From: an uncultured Lachnospiraceae bacterium
Lineage (GTDB): Bacteria > Bacillota > Clostridia > Lachnospirales > Lachnospiraceae
Reading direction: 5' to 3'
Assembly: GCA_947650155.1 (NCBI GenBank)
Contig: CANSUS010000010.1
Coordinates: 1-64,000, forward strand
Length of the DNA stretch: 64,000 nt
Shown one piece after another: positions 1 to 7,271 of this stretch. The notes beneath the pieces are model-generated. The model was not told where the DNA came from, made no database searches, and saw only the letters and a list, made by a program, of their open reading frames with translations. Both the position numbers and the translations under genes were made by a program. Position 1 is the stretch's first letter; each line of letters opens with the position of its first letter.

Positions 1-27
1 TCCGCCCTTGATTGCGTATTGTTCCAT
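1..27 (-). CDS. murA: UDP-N-acetylglucosamine 1-carboxyvinyltransferase, N-terminal fragment
   Basis: Only the first nine codons lie in the window. They read MEQYAIKGG, the usual N-terminus of clostridial MurA, which transfers enolpyruvate from PEP to UDP-GlcNAc in the first committed cytoplasmic step of peptidoglycan synthesis. The ATG is at 27-25, with an AGAGGT ribosome binding site just upstream. It lies about 100 bases downstream of the M23 peptidase gene on the same strand, and murA next to an M23/SpoIIQ-type gene is a known Firmicute arrangement. The call rests on nine residues plus context, so it is probable rather than proven. Confidence 0.65.
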
Positions 28-123
28 AACGTACCTCTATATCTATAAAATTATCGAATTTCTTTCCCTGCTTATTGCTATCTGTACATTATATCATATT
101 CTGTTCATTTGTAAATGGTGATT

Positions 124-1707
124 CTAATTTAAGTAATCCAATGGATTTACTTGTGAACCGTTAATTAAGATTTCAAAGTGTACATGCGGCCCTGTACTGA
201 CGCCGGTATTTCCGCTGAGTGCAATCTTTTCTCCCTGTGAAACCTGCTGTCCTACCGATACGAGCACTTTACTTAAATGTCCATATCTTGTCTGCCTTCC
301 GTCTGCATGATCAATATAAACTACGTAGCCGTAGCCTCTTCCCCATCCTGCCTTTGTAACTGTTCCGGGCGCTGACGCCATGACTGCGGTGCCGACCGGT
401 GTAGCCCAGTCTATTCCTTTATGATAAGTGCTCGCTCCCTTTGTCGGTGCTGAACGTCTTCCAAACCTGGAAGACAATCTTCCACCTGTGATCGGTTTAA
501 TATAGGTAGGTGGTATTTTGGTCCCCCGCTCTACGATCTTGGGCACTGCCTCCATCACTATTTCTTCTTTTATAATTTCTCTCGCCACTTCTTCGTTGTT
601 GCGATAAGAAACCATCGCAATCACCCTGCGGTGTCCCGCCGAAGGCTCCTGCAATACTTTAGTCTGGTTCGTATACCAATCGTCATTGTCTACATAAATG
701 ATCTCTGCTTCGTAATCCTCTTCATAATAATTTTCTTCCTCCCGTTCTACGGAAAGTTCAGGTTCCGGAACAGTAATGATCAGTTCATCACCCACGCGAA
801 TCATAGAATTTTCATCTGTAATCATTTCATTATTCATGGAGATCAGTTTTTCTATTGTCAGATCGTTCCTGTAGGCAATCCCGCTCAAAGTATCGCCTGA
901 CACGACTTCATATATTTTATTTTTTTCCTGGTCTTTTGTGACTTGTTCAATGGCTTCTGAAAGCGGAGTCAGCTCGTCCTCCCGCAGATAGGACTCCACT
1001 ACTTCAACTTCATCTCCAAATCTCATATCTACAAGACCAAGATCATAATCTTCAAAGTCTTTCTCAACTGCCGGTTCCACGTCCTCAAACATCTCCGAAA
1101 TTGCTGCATGAATCCCAACTTCTTTGAAAACCGGTTCTGCCTCTTCTTCACTGATCTTTTCTTCCATAGAATCCACGCTTGCCGTAAGCACATTTAACTC
1201 ACGCGTATGATCCTGTCCAAGGGATACCTGATACATATGCTCATTATCATATCGGTCTATTGATGCCTGCAGCAGCATAAGCACTTCTTCTGTGTTTGCT
1301 ACATTCACCGTATACTCATTTATTTTCACAGTATAAGATTGTTTCAAAGTCTGACGCACATTTGCAGACAGAACTGCTGCCATTCTCTCTATGATCGTTT
1401 CTTTCCTGTCTATCCTGCCAAATAATGCTTCTTCACCAAGAAATTCTATATCGCATTCTGCCAATACCAACCCGCCTTCTTTTTGGGAAAGTATTTTTCT
1501 TGCTTCCGAAAGGCATTCGTCTGCGTCTTCTTCCTGTGCCACAACACCGATCTCTTCTCCGTCCAAAAGGACTGTAAACATATTATCTCCCGCTTTTTCA
1601 AATTTAGTCCATGTCGGGAAAAATAATAACGCCGCGGCTGCTGTTGAAAATACCGCCGCTTTTACATAAGTAAAACGTAATTTTTTATATAATAAATTTT
1701 TTCTCAT
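124..1707 (-). CDS. Membrane-anchored M23 metallopeptidase with LysM and G5 domains
   Basis: A 527-residue cell-wall hydrolase. A hydrophobic segment at about residues 16-32 anchors it, leaving the rest outside. An acidic mid-region is followed by a LysM domain (about 266-312, starting YEVVSGDTLSGIA), a G5-like domain (about 335-395) and a C-terminal LytM/M23 domain (about 400-527). The zinc-ligand motifs HKGIDWA and HVHFE are both intact, unlike the degenerate B. subtilis SpoIIQ, so an active peptidoglycan endopeptidase is expected. The ATG follows a GGAAAGAG ribosome binding site. It precedes murA on the same strand and may be cotranscribed with it. The family assignment is firm; whether it acts in growth or sporulation cannot be told. 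Confidence 0.93.
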   Translation of the reverse strand: MRKNLLYKKLRFTYVKAAVFSTAAAALLFFPTWTKFEKAGDNMFTVLLDGEEIGVVAQEEDADECLSEARKILSQKEGGLVLAECDIEFLGEEALFGRIDRKETIIERMAAVLSANVRQTLKQSYTVKINEYTVNVANTEEVLMLLQASIDRYDNEHMYQVSLGQDHTRELNVLTASVDSMEEKISEEEAEPVFKEVGIHAAISEMFEDVEPAVEKDFEDYDLGLVDMRFGDEVEVVESYLREDELTPLSEAIEQVTKDQEKNKIYEVVSGDTLSGIAYRNDLTIEKLISMNNEMITDENSMIRVGDELIITVPEPELSVEREEENYYEEDYEAEIIYVDNDDWYTNQTKVLQEPSAGHRRVIAMVSYRNNEEVAREIIKEEIVMEAVPKIVERGTKIPPTYIKPITGGRLSSRFGRRSAPTKGASTYHKGIDWATPVGTAVMASAPGTVTKAGWGRGYGYVVYIDHADGRQTRYGHLSKVLVSVGQQVSQGEKIALSGNTGVSTGPHVHFEILINGSQVNPLDYLN

Positions 1708-1800
1708 CTATAAATCTCTTTCCATTGCAGGAAAACTCTGATATTTGCTGTACGAATCTCTTTGTTTCCCCTTTCGCCTGTTGAAGTGTAACCTTTGTAC

Positions 1801-1829
1801 ATTTTATCAGCAAATTTTTATATTGTAAA
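1801..1829 (-). promoter_or_regulatory. Sigma-A-type promoter of the M23 peptidase gene
   Basis: On the minus strand TTTACA (1829-1824) and TAAAAT (1806-1801) are separated by exactly 17 bases, about 90 bases upstream of the start codon. Its -35 box overlaps the -35 box of the oppositely directed polymerase promoter. Confidence 0.6.
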
Positions 1830-1852
1830 GTTATAGTTGTACGGTGTATAAT
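1823..1852 (+). promoter_or_regulatory. Sigma-A-type promoter of the Y-family polymerase gene
   Basis: TTGTAA (1823-1828) and TATAAT (1847-1852) are 18 bases apart, 34 bases upstream of the start codon. A GAAC-TTAC-ATTC dyad at 1860-1871, near the start site, differs by one base from the Firmicute LexA box GAAC-N4-GTTC and could be an operator. Confidence 0.6.
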
Positions 1853-1886
1853 TAAAACAGAACTTACATTCGAGAGGAATAAGCAT

Positions 1887-3107
1887 ATGAGACCAGTCAT
1901 TTTTCATATAGATGTCAATTCCGCTTTTTTAAGCTGGAGTGCAATTGAAAATTTAAAAAACGGTTCTACCGTGGATCTTCGTCTTATCCCCTCAATCATT
2001 GGCGGCGATATGAGCCGCAGGCATGGCGTTGTGCTTGCCAAATCCATTCCTGCAAAAGCCTATGGAATAAAGACCGGTGAACCCGTAATCAATGCCTTTC
2101 GCAAATGCCCGTCTCTGGTCACTCAGGCCCCCGATCACGCGCTCTACGAGAAGAGAAGCCATGAACTCATGCAGTATTTAAGTTCTGTATGTCCCGACAT
2201 TGAACAGGTAAGCATTGACGAATGCTATATGGATTATACTCCTATTGCCTCCTGCTATTCTTCCCCGGAAGCTGCCGCTGCCCAAATAAAAGACCATGTA
2301 CGGGATACTTTGGGATTTACTGTAAACATTGGCATTTCTGACAGAAAAGTACTGGCAAAAATGGCGTCTGATTTCCAGAAACCCGATCGTATACACACAC
2401 TTTATTCCTTTGAAATTCAGGAAAAAATGTGGAAACTTCCTGTTTCTTCTTTATATATGTGCGGAAAGTCAAGCGTTGATACTCTTCACAAACTGGAAAT
2501 TGTTACCATAGGCGATCTGGCAAAAGCCGACCCTGAGATTTTGCATTATCATTTAAAAAGTCACGGGAGACTGCTTTGGAATTATGCAAATGGTGTGGAT
2601 GATTCTATAGTAGAAAAAGAAAGTCCTGATTTAAAAGGGATTGGCAATTCCATTACCCTCTCTACCGATGCCCTGACCACGTCTGACTGCCGGCGCGTTC
2701 TTCTAAATCTTGCCGATACTGTTGCAGGCAGACTGCGTGCCAATAACCAAGCTGCCGGAATGGTAAGTACGGAAATCAAATACAATACTTTTCAAAGCAT
2801 TTCACACCAGCGCACTCTGAAATCTCCGGTCTGCAGCGCAGACCTGATATACCAAAATGCCTGCTCTCTTTTTGATGAAATCTGGAACGGCACTCCTGTG
2901 AGGCTTTTGGGTATCCGCACTTCCAAGCTGGTATCTAAGGATGAACCTGTACAGCTCAGCCTTTTTGACTATGAAAACGAAAAGAACGGGAATGAAAAGC
3001 GCGAAAAACTGGATGCCGCCCTTTTTAACATCCGAAAAAAGTATGGCGAAAATTCTGTAGTCCGGGGAAGTTTCCTACACGCGAAAGAGGAGTTTAAAAA
3101 GCACTAA
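1887..3107 (+). CDS. dinB: Y-family DNA polymerase (Pol IV type)
   Basis: A 406-residue translesion polymerase. The N-terminus carries the metal-binding DVNSAF motif (residues 9-14), and SIDECYMDY (about 110-118) is the second catalytic motif. Thumb and little-finger regions follow. Near the C-terminus the pentapeptide QLSLF is a canonical beta-clamp binding motif. It would copy past damaged bases in the cytoplasm. The ATG has a GAGAGGAATAAGC ribosome binding site. It is transcribed alone, divergently from the M23 gene, and ends in a hairpin shared with the convergent flavin reductase gene. SOS control is possible from a LexA-like dyad but unproven. It could equally be named a UvrX-type homologue. 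Confidence 0.93.
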   Translation: MRPVIFHIDVNSAFLSWSAIENLKNGSTVDLRLIPSIIGGDMSRRHGVVLAKSIPAKAYGIKTGEPVINAFRKCPSLVTQAPDHALYEKRSHELMQYLSSVCPDIEQVSIDECYMDYTPIASCYSSPEAAAAQIKDHVRDTLGFTVNIGISDRKVLAKMASDFQKPDRIHTLYSFEIQEKMWKLPVSSLYMCGKSSVDTLHKLEIVTIGDLAKADPEILHYHLKSHGRLLWNYANGVDDSIVEKESPDLKGIGNSITLSTDALTTSDCRRVLLNLADTVAGRLRANNQAAGMVSTEIKYNTFQSISHQRTLKSPVCSADLIYQNACSLFDEIWNGTPVRLLGIRTSKLVSKDEPVQLSLFDYENEKNGNEKREKLDAALFNIRKKYGENSVVRGSFLHAKEEFKKH

Positions 3108-3138
3108 AGGCTAAATGATTTTCTCATTTAGCCTTTTT
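3106..3138. terminator. Bidirectional terminator overlapping two stop codons
   Basis: A 13-bp perfect stem (3106-3118 with 3124-3136) lies between runs of A and T. It contains the stop of the polymerase gene (+) and the stop of the flavin reductase gene (-), so it can end both convergent transcripts. Confidence 0.8.
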
Positions 3139-3732
3139 GTGATTCTTATCATTCTTTCTGCCCCCTCTGCTCTGCTTTTTCACACTATAGCCAAAGGTTC
3201 CAAGCTGCTCCCCGCATGTAAAGTATGCGCCATGTGAATATACAATAGGATTGGCCTTCATGAAATCAAAACGGTTATTTTCATCGATATATTTTTCTTC
3301 TGCATGAACTGCTTCCACACTGGCAATATACATATCATGACTGCCAAGTCTTTTCACTTCCACTACTTTGCACTCAATGTTGACAGGACTCTCTCCTATC
3401 AAAGGGGCAGCCACAACGTCCGCTGAAAGTGGAGTAAGGTGCATTTCTTTAAATTTGTCAATTTCACGTCCGCTTTTGACCCCGCAATAATCCGTAGCAA
3501 AAGCAAGCTTCTTTGTCGTCAGATTAACCACAAATTCTCCCGTTTCTTCTATCATATGATGGGAATAGCGTTCAGGCCTTACAGAAATAGATACCATTGG
3601 CGGATCGCTGCAGACCGTTCCCACCCAAGCCACTGTAATAATATTGAATCTTCCTGTCTTGTCTGCCACGCTGACCATCACTGCCGGAAGCGGATACAAC
3701 ATATTACCCGGCTTAAAGCTTTGCTTTGCCAT
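3124..3732 (-). CDS. Flavin reductase-like (FMN-binding split-barrel) protein
   Basis: About 202 residues from the chosen ATG. The start MAKQSFKPGNMLYPLPAVM and the segment SDPPMVSISVRPERYSHHMI fit the FMN-binding flavin reductase family, cytoplasmic oxidoreductases that bind FMN on a split beta-barrel. The physiological substrate is unknown. The start is ambiguous: an in-frame ATG at 3744 sits directly against AAAGGA and a TTG exists at 3780, but the family N-terminus and spacing favour 3732. The lysine-rich tail (KKQSRGGRKNDKNHKKAK) is unusual. The gene lies just downstream of the coiled-coil gene on the same strand and may share its transcript. Confidence 0.82.
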   Translation of the reverse strand: MAKQSFKPGNMLYPLPAVMVSVADKTGRFNIITVAWVGTVCSDPPMVSISVRPERYSHHMIEETGEFVVNLTTKKLAFATDYCGVKSGREIDKFKEMHLTPLSADVVAAPLIGESPVNIECKVVEVKRLGSHDMYIASVEAVHAEEKYIDENNRFDFMKANPIVYSHGAYFTCGEQLGTFGYSVKKQSRGGRKNDKNHKKAK

Positions 3733-3767
3733 GCTCCAATCCATTCCTTTCAAAAATATTTTCCGAT

Positions 3768-4583
3768 TTAAAAATTCCAATTAAAAAGCTGTGCCAGATT
3801 TAAGACCACATTAGCAAGAATGCCGATCATGGAAATGGCACCGATTACTACCAGCGCTTTGATCTGCTTTCCATTCTCTTTTTGTCCTTTTGTAAGGACT
3901 TCCGTCTGTTTTTCCGCTTCCTCAACTACAACTGCCTGTACGTTACGATAAACTTTCACATCCTCCGAATGTATATATTCTTCGTTCTTCTTGAATAACT
4001 CTTCTGTCTTATGAAAAACTTCTTCATTTTTTTCAGACATTTCGTCTACTTTTTGGACAATCTCCTGTGATGTCGCTTCTGTCTGCTTCGCAATCTTCTG
4101 AGTCGCTTCTTCTGTCTGTTTTACAATCTTTATAGACGCCTCTTTTGTCTGTCTGGAAATCTCCTGTGACATTTCTTCTGTCTTTTTTGAAATTTCCTGT
4201 AACATCTTTTCCGTTTTCTTTGCAATTTCCTGTGAGACCTCATTCATCTCTTTTTGATCGGTACCAAGCAGTTCCTTAAGCTCTTTCAGTCTGGCCTCCA
4301 CCTGCGCAATTTTATCATCCTCAATTCTGGATGCCTCAATTTTATCAATGCCTGCTTTTGTAATCTCTTCTATTTTCTGATTGACCCCGTCTAAAAGAAT
4401 ATTAAACTTGTCTGCATTCTCTGCATATTTCAGTCCAAGCTTTCTCATCTCCTGAAGAGCTGCCTCGTATTCCCCTACCTGCATCTGCATTTGTCTCATC
4501 TTCTCTGCGTCCGCTGCCAAATTCGCCTTAATCATTTCCTGCGCATTTAATTTTTGTGCCAGTTTATCCATAAAACCGTCCAT
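3768..4583 (-). CDS. Coiled-coil protein with 11-residue repeats and C-terminal membrane anchor
   Basis: 271 residues of no recognised family. Residues 118-183 are six consecutive 11-residue units of the pattern QEIxKxTEExx, a hendecad typical of right-handed or straight coiled coils. More helix follows to about residue 205, then a hydrophobic segment at about 243-264 and a short tail ending NWNF. It therefore looks tail-anchored, with a long rod in the cytoplasm. The ATG has a GGGAGGT ribosome binding site. The gene overlaps or abuts the flavin reductase gene downstream. A GCCGC hairpin (4616-4650) lies in its 5' leader. A scaffold or stress-sensor role is possible but not shown. Confidence 0.75.
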   Translation of the reverse strand: MDGFMDKLAQKLNAQEMIKANLAADAEKMRQMQMQVGEYEAALQEMRKLGLKYAENADKFNILLDGVNQKIEEITKAGIDKIEASRIEDDKIAQVEARLKELKELLGTDQKEMNEVSQEIAKKTEKMLQEISKKTEEMSQEISRQTKEASIKIVKQTEEATQKIAKQTEATSQEIVQKVDEMSEKNEEVFHKTEELFKKNEEYIHSEDVKVYRNVQAVVVEEAEKQTEVLTKGQKENGKQIKALVVIGAISMIGILANVVLNLAQLFNWNF

Positions 4584-4615
4584 TTTATACCTCCCTGCCT
4601 GTTTTTATTTCTATC

Positions 4616-4650
4616 TTCCAGTTACGCCGCTTGCAGCGGCATAACTGGAA
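4616..4650 (-). repeat. GCCGC-hairpin leader element, partial copy C
   Basis: A 15-bp stem (4616-4630 with 4636-4650) with a five-base loop lies 33 bases upstream of the coiled-coil gene start. The single imperfect pair is a G-U wobble only if the minus strand is the RNA. The preceding minus-strand sequence (AAAGCGTGCATTTTTCC) matches the region before the same hairpin in the full copy at 50894-51007. Confidence 0.5.
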
Positions 4651-4967
4651 AAATGCACGCTTTACGTATATTTCTATCATCAAAACACATAATATGCGTT
4701 TATTCTATCATTATTGCAAATGATTTACAATATCTATTCGCTGTATGCTTTTTAACGTTCAGTCGTACTGTAATATAACCGGAAAACCATTCATTTGTGC
4801 ATTTTGTACGAAATGTTTATATCTCTTCTATTTTTATTGTAAATATTAACTCTGTTTTTACACCTTGTTCATAGTTTATTCATATTTAGTTGCTATACTA
4901 ATAACATCTTAAAAGAGCAGTTATCGTTAAATTGTTTCACTTACGCATATAGATAAATTTTTTCATA

Positions 4968-5069
4968 ATAGCCTCGGTGCCGAAAGGTATCGGGGCACTC
5001 CTCATTTTATGGTAACAGATCAGCCTCTTGATCTGTCGGCAGGCGGGAGGCTGATCTGTTGCATTTTAT
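4968..5069. repeat. Structured intergenic segment with inverted repeat flanked by direct repeats
   Basis: The 4584-5188 gap has no gene. It holds a small GTGCC/GGCAC hairpin (4977-4998) and a perfect 14-bp inverted repeat (5014-5027 with 5047-5060). The inverted repeat is bracketed by CATTTTAT at 5003-5010 and 5062-5069. The loop repeats part of one arm (a second ATCTGT), so two alternative hairpins can form. It could be a miniature mobile element or an RNA switch; no product is assigned. Confidence 0.4.
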
Positions 5070-5089
5070 AGGGAATGTTGTTTTGAAAT

Positions 5090-5137
5090 AAAAAAATACG
5101 GTATCCGCACATCATTAACAGATATATACAGATACCG
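5090..5137 (-). terminator. Terminator of the alarmone synthetase gene
   Basis: On the minus strand a CGGTATC/GATACCG stem is followed by TATTTTTTT, about 50 bases downstream of the alarmone synthetase stop codon. Confidence 0.65.
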
Positions 5138-5188
5138 CGCTATTCATCCTCGTTTTTTTCTTCATGAATCACTTTATTCATGAAAGCC

Positions 5189-5830
5189 TCACTTTCGATT
5201 TTCACTGATTGCCCGGACTTCTTCATTTAAAGACAACATCTTGGCATCCAGATCAGAAACCATTTTAGCACATTCTATCAATTCATTCTTTATCTTTTCC
5301 GGTGCATTACCTTCAAATTTATAATGGATCTTATGCTCCAAGCTTGCCCAAAAGTCCATAGCCACTGTACGGATCTGAATTTCTACTTTTGTATCTACAG
5401 TACGATCTGATAAATAAACCGGTATCATTACAATCATGTGATAACTTTTATAACCGCTCGCTTTCGGATGCTTCAGATAATCTTTCACAGAAAGAATCTT
5501 AATATCTTTCTGATTGCTTATCATATCCGCTATCCGGTAGATATCCGAAGTAAAGGAACAGATTACCCTGATCCCCGCAATATCGTTCACATGCTGTATC
5601 ATGTTTGATATGGTAGATTCATACCCGTTCTTTTTTAACTTCTTTACAATACTTTCCGAAGTCTTTATCCTTGATTTAATATGTTCTATCGGGTTATACC
5701 TATGTACATGTTGAAATTCATCATTTAAGACCTCTAACTTTGTCTCAACCTGTTTCAATGCGGAATTATAAATTAACATTACCTCTTTCCAGCTATCCAC
5801 ATCGCTTGTTCTGTCAATATTTATTTCCAT
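5189..5830 (-). CDS. Small alarmone synthetase (RelQ/YjbM type)
   Basis: 213 residues, close to the roughly 211 of B. subtilis YjbM. It is a single RelA/SpoT synthetase domain without hydrolase or regulatory domains. Motifs include DIAGIRVICSF, ASGYKSYHMIV and VEIQIRTVAMDFWASLEHK, all typical of the (p)ppGpp synthetase fold that moves pyrophosphate from ATP to GDP or GTP. An ATG at 5959 also has a good ribosome binding site, but a strong promoter lies inside that 43-codon extension, so the start at 5830 (MEINIDRTSD) is preferred. It is monocistronic with its own terminator. The family call is firm; the exact nucleotide product is not determinable. Confidence 0.88.
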   Translation of the reverse strand: MEINIDRTSDVDSWKEVMLIYNSALKQVETKLEVLNDEFQHVHRYNPIEHIKSRIKTSESIVKKLKKNGYESTISNMIQHVNDIAGIRVICSFTSDIYRIADMISNQKDIKILSVKDYLKHPKASGYKSYHMIVMIPVYLSDRTVDTKVEIQIRTVAMDFWASLEHKIHYKFEGNAPEKIKNELIECAKMVSDLDAKMLSLNEEVRAISENRK

Positions 5831-5894
5831 AACTATTCCAGCCTTCTCTTCTGCCCCTTTTACCTGCAAAACTCTTTTTTCTCTTGTTGTTCTG

Positions 5895-5923
5895 ATTATA
5901 CCATAATTTTGACTAAATGTATA
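5895..5923 (-). promoter_or_regulatory. Extended -10 promoter of the alarmone synthetase gene
   Basis: TATACA (5923-5918), a 17-base spacer and TGGTATAAT (ending 5895) on the minus strand. The predicted transcript starts about 58 bases before the ATG at 5830 and excludes the upstream ATG at 5959. Confidence 0.65.
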
Positions 5924-6072
5924 TTTTTCACAACTATTTAATGCATTTTTAATCTTCATGAATCTCCCTGTGCTGCCTTTCCTGATTTGTGCTGTTTAAA
6001 GATAGAATTTTAAGATAAAATTTTCAAAATAAACCGACATATCTTTTATTATATGCAAAAAAGAAATTTCTA

Positions 6073-6081
6073 TGCTATAAT
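6073..6081 (+). promoter_or_regulatory. Extended -10 promoter of the 88-residue protein gene
   Basis: TGCTATAAT with only a weak -35, 35 bases upstream of the ATG at 6116. Confidence 0.5.
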
Positions 6082-6115
6082 ACCGATAAAATCATCTTAA
6101 GAAAGGATTCTGTTC

Positions 6116-6382
6116 ATGTTTCGTCTTTGGGCAAAAATATTTAAAAATAACCGGCTTTTAAAGGACATGGTCATTCCCGACGAAAGCGCCGATACAAGAA
6201 CGCATAAAATTTTTCATGCATTGGATACGATATGTTATGAATTTGATCTGAGTAAACCAATCTGGCTGGATGCAACTGTGGAAGAATTTAAGAAGCATTC
6301 CAGAGTTCGCTTTACGCAGGATAATTTTATTGATGCAATTGACTTTGACTATTTGGAAATTCATGTAATCGAAGAAGATTAA
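6116..6382 (+). CDS. Conserved small hypothetical protein
   Basis: An 88-residue soluble protein with no transmembrane segment, metal motif or signal. The N-terminus is basic and hydrophobic (MFRLWAKIFKNNRLLKDM) and the rest is acidic, ending IHVIEED. It is real by its extended -10 promoter, AGAAAGGA ribosome binding site with 8-base spacing, and an intrinsic terminator right after the stop, making it a self-contained single-gene unit. I do not recognise the family; the sequence looks like small conserved proteins seen in Lachnospiraceae. It lies between the divergent alarmone synthetase gene and the hemolysin III gene, with no evident functional link. Confidence 0.75.
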   Translation: MFRLWAKIFKNNRLLKDMVIPDESADTRTHKIFHALDTICYEFDLSKPIWLDATVEEFKKHSRVRFTQDNFIDAIDFDYLEIHVIEED

Positions 6383-6385
6383 GAG

Positions 6386-6415
6386 TACAGGAAAATATAT
6401 TTCCTGTATTTTTTT
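6386..6415 (+). terminator. Intrinsic terminator
   Basis: TACAGGAAA/TTTCCTGTA stem with a five-base loop, followed by seven T, directly after the 88-residue protein gene. Confidence 0.85.
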
Positions 6416-6462
6416 GTCCTTTTATGCCTTTTTCCTTATTTTCTTAATTTTACATAAAATGA

Positions 6463-6491
6463 TTGACATTGGAAAAGATATGCTATAGTAT
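6463..6491 (+). promoter_or_regulatory. Promoter of the hemolysin III family gene
   Basis: TTGACA (6463-6468), a 17-base spacer and TAGTAT (6486-6491), leaving a leader of about 85 bases before the ATG at 6583. Confidence 0.6.
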
Positions 6492-6582
6492 TCAAATATA
6501 CAGAACATAGTTTTAAATACTACTTGTTGCATTTGTTATATTTTAATTGATTTGTTTTAAAAAAGTAAGAGGAGGAATTATT

Positions 6583-7233
6583 ATGCAGATTACAATTCGT
6601 GAACCGGGAAGCGCAATTACTCATTTTATCGGAATGATGATGGCAGTTTTTGCCGCTGTTCCACTTTTGGTCAAAGCCGGCGTGCATTCCGGCAATATAT
6701 GTTTCTTTGCCATGACAATTTTTATGTTAAGTATGATCCTTCTTTATGGCGCAAGCGCCTGTTATCATTCTGTCAATGTAACCGGAAAAGTGCTCCGGGT
6801 TTTCAGGAAATTAGATCATATGATGATTTTTGTTCTGATTGCAGGATCTTATACTCCGGTATGCCTGATTGTTCTGGGCGGAAACCTGGGCTATCAGCTG
6901 CTTGCACTGGTCTGGGGAATCGCTTTGGCCGGTATGCTGATCAAAGCCTGCTGGATCACCTGTCCGAAATGGTTTTCCTCCGTAATATATATTGCAATGG
7001 GATGGGTATGCGTGCTTGTATTCGGACAACTGCTGGATACCCTGCCGAAAGCTGCCTTTTTATGGCTTTTAGCCGGCGGATTGATTTATACGGCAGGCGG
7101 AATCATTTATGCATTAAAACTTCCCATTTTCAACAGCAGACATACCAACTTTGGTTCCCACGAAATATTCCACCTTTTCGTCATGGGCGGAAGCATCTGC
7201 CACTTTATCTTTATGTATCTGTATGTGGCCTGA
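6583..7233 (+). CDS. Hemolysin III / TrhA (PAQR-like) membrane protein
   Basis: 216 residues with about seven membrane helices. The three motif regions of the PAQR/hemolysin III family are present: an early GSAITHFIG, GASACYHSVN with LDHMMIFVLIAGSYTP, and a C-terminal FGSHEIFHLFVMGGSICHF. The conserved histidines and aspartate would form the intramembrane zinc site. Bacterial members are linked to membrane-fluidity homeostasis; haemolytic activity is only an inherited name. The ATG at 6583 has a perfect AGAGGAGGAATTATT ribosome binding site, so the longer in-frame reading from 6547 is rejected. It is a single gene with its own promoter, facing galE across a shared hairpin. Confidence 0.9.
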   Translation: MQITIREPGSAITHFIGMMMAVFAAVPLLVKAGVHSGNICFFAMTIFMLSMILLYGASACYHSVNVTGKVLRVFRKLDHMMIFVLIAGSYTPVCLIVLGGNLGYQLLALVWGIALAGMLIKACWITCPKWFSSVIYIAMGWVCVLVFGQLLDTLPKAAFLWLLAGGLIYTAGGIIYALKLPIFNSRHTNFGSHEIFHLFVMGGSICHFIFMYLYVA

Positions 7234-7237
7234 GCCA

Positions 7238-7271
7238 AAATGGCTATGATGATTACTCATCATAGCCATTT
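7238..7271. terminator. Hairpin between convergent genes
   Basis: A perfect 15-bp stem (7238-7252 with 7257-7271) and a TTAC loop, overlapping the galE stop codon. The T tract is short, only four T on the minus strand, so termination is likely but may be partial. Confidence 0.6.

Noticed and set aside
5014-5060. Rho-independent terminator
   Set aside because: The stem is perfect but neither strand has a T tract after it, and no gene ends just upstream on the plus strand.
6583-7233. Haemolysin as a virulence factor
   Set aside because: The hemolysin III name is historical; the PAQR-like family is mainly linked to membrane homeostasis.
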